Below are positions 6,320 through 7,993 of a DNA stretch of 7,993 nt, piece after piece. A program made the translations under genes and the position numbers. The stretch spans positions 1 to 7,993 of the forward strand of contig JAGLJD010000055.1 of assembly GCA_023142625.1 (NCBI GenBank), in the 5' to 3' direction. The DNA comes from Candidatus Parcubacteria bacterium. GTDB taxonomy: Bacteria; Patescibacteriota; Patescibacteriia; JAACEG01. Within the stretch, counting starts at the first letter, position 1, and every line of letters starts with the position of its first letter. The notes under the pieces are model-generated. The model worked only from the letters and a program-made list of their open reading frames with translations, ran no database searches and was not told where the DNA came from.

Positions 6320-7993
6320 TTATTTCCCATTTATAATTCTTTCCGCTCTCACATAGATCTTTTTAGAAAATTTCTCTACTAAACTATAAATTACAGGAAT
6401 TACAACTAAAGTCAGTAAAGTAGAAACCAACAGCCCGCCAATCACGGCAATCGCCATTGGGCGCATCATTTCCGCTCCTTCTTGCCGCGCTAAAGCCATC
6501 GGCAGCATTCCTAATATAGTAGTGATGGAAGTAATTAAAATCGGACGCAAACGGGTTGTTCCGCCTTTAACTAAAGCGTCAAATTTATTCATTCCTTTTT
6601 TTCTTAATTGATTTACATAATCAATTAAAACAATAGCGTTATTTACCACGATGCCAGCCAGCATTATAACTCCCATAAAAGACGGTAAAGACAACGATTG
6701 TCCCGTGATAAACAGAGCTAAGCCAACCCCGATAAAAGCCAAAGGCATTTCAAACATAACAATAAATGGGTGAACAAGCGACTCAAATTGCGAAGCCATA
6801 ACCATATAAACCAATAAAATTCCCAAAGCTAATGCCCAGCCCAAAGTGGCAAAAGTATCTTGCATCTGTTTATACGAACCGCCGTATTCTATAAAATACC
6901 CTGAAGGCAATTCATAATTGCTTAATCTTGTTTTTATATCTTTTACCGCGCTGCCAACATCCCTGCCAATAACATTTGCCGTAATGGCAACTACTCTTAG
7001 TTGGTCTTCCCTGCTAATTTTTATCGGACCCTCGCCTTTGGAAATTTTAGCTACCTGCTTTAATGGTACTTGATTGCCAAACGGAGTGGTAATTGTGAAA
7101 TTTTTTATTTGCTTAACATCATCCCTGTAAATTTTATCGTAGCGAATTTTTATGTCTGTTTCCTCTCCGCCTTGGCGCAGTTGAGTGGCTACCATGCCTT
7201 GCATGGAATTTTTTACAGCTGAACCGATTTGACCTACGGTTAAGCCTAAGCGCGAAGCCCTTTCCCGATCAATATTAATGACTAATTCAGGCTTGCCTTG
7301 GCTTAACGAAGTATCAATATCGCGCAAACCTTCTATGTTATTAATTTTTTGCGCGATTTCATCAGCTGTATTTTTTAAAATTTCCAAATCCTTGCCAAAA
7401 ATTTTTATTTCCACGGGATAATTTGAACCGCTTATTAAAATTTTGCTTATATCCATAAAATTAATTTCCAAATCTCTTATCTTGGGAAGCTTTTTTCTGA
7501 TTATATCTTGAATTTCTTCAGCTGAATATTCTCTGTCTTTTTTGTCTTTTAATCTGATAAAAATTTGCGCTTCATTAACACCTGTTGACCCAAGCCCTAA
7601 CGCAACACTTTCGCTTCTGCTCGATTCGTCAAAACCCACAAAACCGGTAATAACTGAAATTCCGTCAATATTGATTAAATCATTTTCTATTTGTCCAATA
7701 ACTTTATTGGTCTCTTCCAATGACGCGCCAACAGGCATTTTAACTCCCATCAGCACCATGCCTTGGTCGCTAACAGGCATAAATTCCGCGCCGACAGACA
7801 AAGATAAAACCACGCTCACCGCCAACAAGCCGATTGTGGATATAATTGTTTTTAAGCGATTGTTAAGCGACCAAATAAGAACTTTTTTATAACTGTTTTT
7901 AATTTTTTCAAAATATTGCTCTCCTGACGCTTTTTTATAATCATCAGCGCCTTCCCTTTTTTTAAAAATTTTTGAAGCAATCATCGGCACTAA
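6320..7993 (-). CDS. RND-superfamily transporter permease, C-terminal half (5' end outside window)
   Basis: Proton-driven transporter of the AcrB/SwrC-like HAE group in the cytoplasmic membrane. The frame is open to the right edge; the first full codon is 7991-7993 and 557 residues are visible. The start LVPMIASKIFKK corresponds to the end of TM6 in AcrB, so about half the protein, including TM4 with the proton-relay aspartates, is missing. Visible, counting from the first codon: TM7 (about 47-68), the second extracytoplasmic porter domain with the VGAEFMPVSDQG and ISGSNYPVEIKIFG segments, and TM8-TM12 (about 383-400, 407-429, 438-459, 485-501, 511-536). TM10 reads GIVVNNAIVLIDY, with Asn451 where AcrB has Lys940. 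The TM11 entry TRLRPILITS keeps the AcrB Arg971 equivalent (Arg481). It is the first visible gene of a probable operon with the adaptor and patatin genes. The substrate (drug, lipid, other amphiphile) cannot be assigned. Confidence 0.95.
   Translation of the reverse strand, partial: LVPMIASKIFKKREGADDYKKASGEQYFEKIKNSYKKVLIWSLNNRLKTIISTIGLLAVSVVLSLSVGAEFMPVSDQGMVLMGVKMPVGASLEETNKVIGQIENDLINIDGISVITGFVGFDESSRSESVALGLGSTGVNEAQIFIRLKDKKDREYSAEEIQDIIRKKLPKIRDLEINFMDISKILISGSNYPVEIKIFGKDLEILKNTADEIAQKINNIEGLRDIDTSLSQGKPELVINIDRERASRLGLTVGQIGSAVKNSMQGMVATQLRQGGEETDIKIRYDKIYRDDVKQIKNFTITTPFGNQVPLKQVAKISKGEGPIKISREDQLRVVAITANVIGRDVGSAVKDIKTRLSNYELPSGYFIEYGGSYKQMQDTFATLGWALALGILLVYMVMASQFESLVHPFIVMFEMPLAFIGVGLALFITGQSLSLPSFMGVIMLAGIVVNNAIVLIDYVNQLRKKGMNKFDALVKGGTTRLRPILITSITTILGMLPMALARQEGAEMMRPMAIAVIGGLLVSTLLTLVVIPVIYSLVEKFSKKIYVRAERIINGK

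Noticed and set aside
6309..6327. Small inverted repeat (GGAAAT/ATTTCC) at the end of the RND gene as a terminator
   Set aside because: It is only 6 bp, overlaps the coding end and stop, and has weak pairing. The close adaptor gene downstream argues for read-through.

Overview
The window looks like a chromosomal segment of an AT-rich bacterium. I infer a Candidate Phyla Radiation (Patescibacteria) member, probably of the Parcubacteria group. The reasons are the Lys/Ile/Asn-rich proteins, the character of the L32 and GyrA sequences, the AT-rich leaders without a Shine-Dalgarno sequence, and a pump/adaptor pair with no outer-membrane partner nearby. This placement rests on recalled family character, not on a search. 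TAA, TAG and TGA all occur as stops, so the standard genetic code fits.

Every supported gene is on the minus strand, so transcription runs from right to left. From the right edge there is the C-terminal half of an RND-superfamily transporter (cut by the window edge), then a 617-residue membrane-fusion/adaptor protein 60 bp downstream, then a patatin-like phospholipase 23 bp further on. These three are probably one operon; its promoter lies outside the window. The patatin stop overlaps a possible 23-codon small ORF in an ATGA arrangement. Next comes gyrA (DNA gyrase subunit A), which has its own good sigma70-type promoter with an extended -10 and a hairpin in its short leader.

Downstream of gyrA is a gene-free stretch of 291 bp. 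It holds a GC-richer imperfect palindromic element of about 158 bp with 54-bp arms, a fragment of a second copy, a 7-bp tandem duplication, and a perfect 10-bp inverted repeat that overlaps an extended -10 on the plus strand. Then comes an unrecognised small gene of 92 codons with a TTG start, followed by a protein-like open stretch in the -1 frame that may be its displaced C-terminus. At the left edge is rpmF (ribosomal protein bL32), nearly complete, with a textbook promoter (TTGACT-17 bp-TAATAT).

The functional themes are translation (L32), DNA topology (gyrase), and an envelope module of pump, long coiled-coil adaptor and acyl hydrolase. The last suggests, as a hypothesis only, lipid or amphiphile handling at the cell surface.
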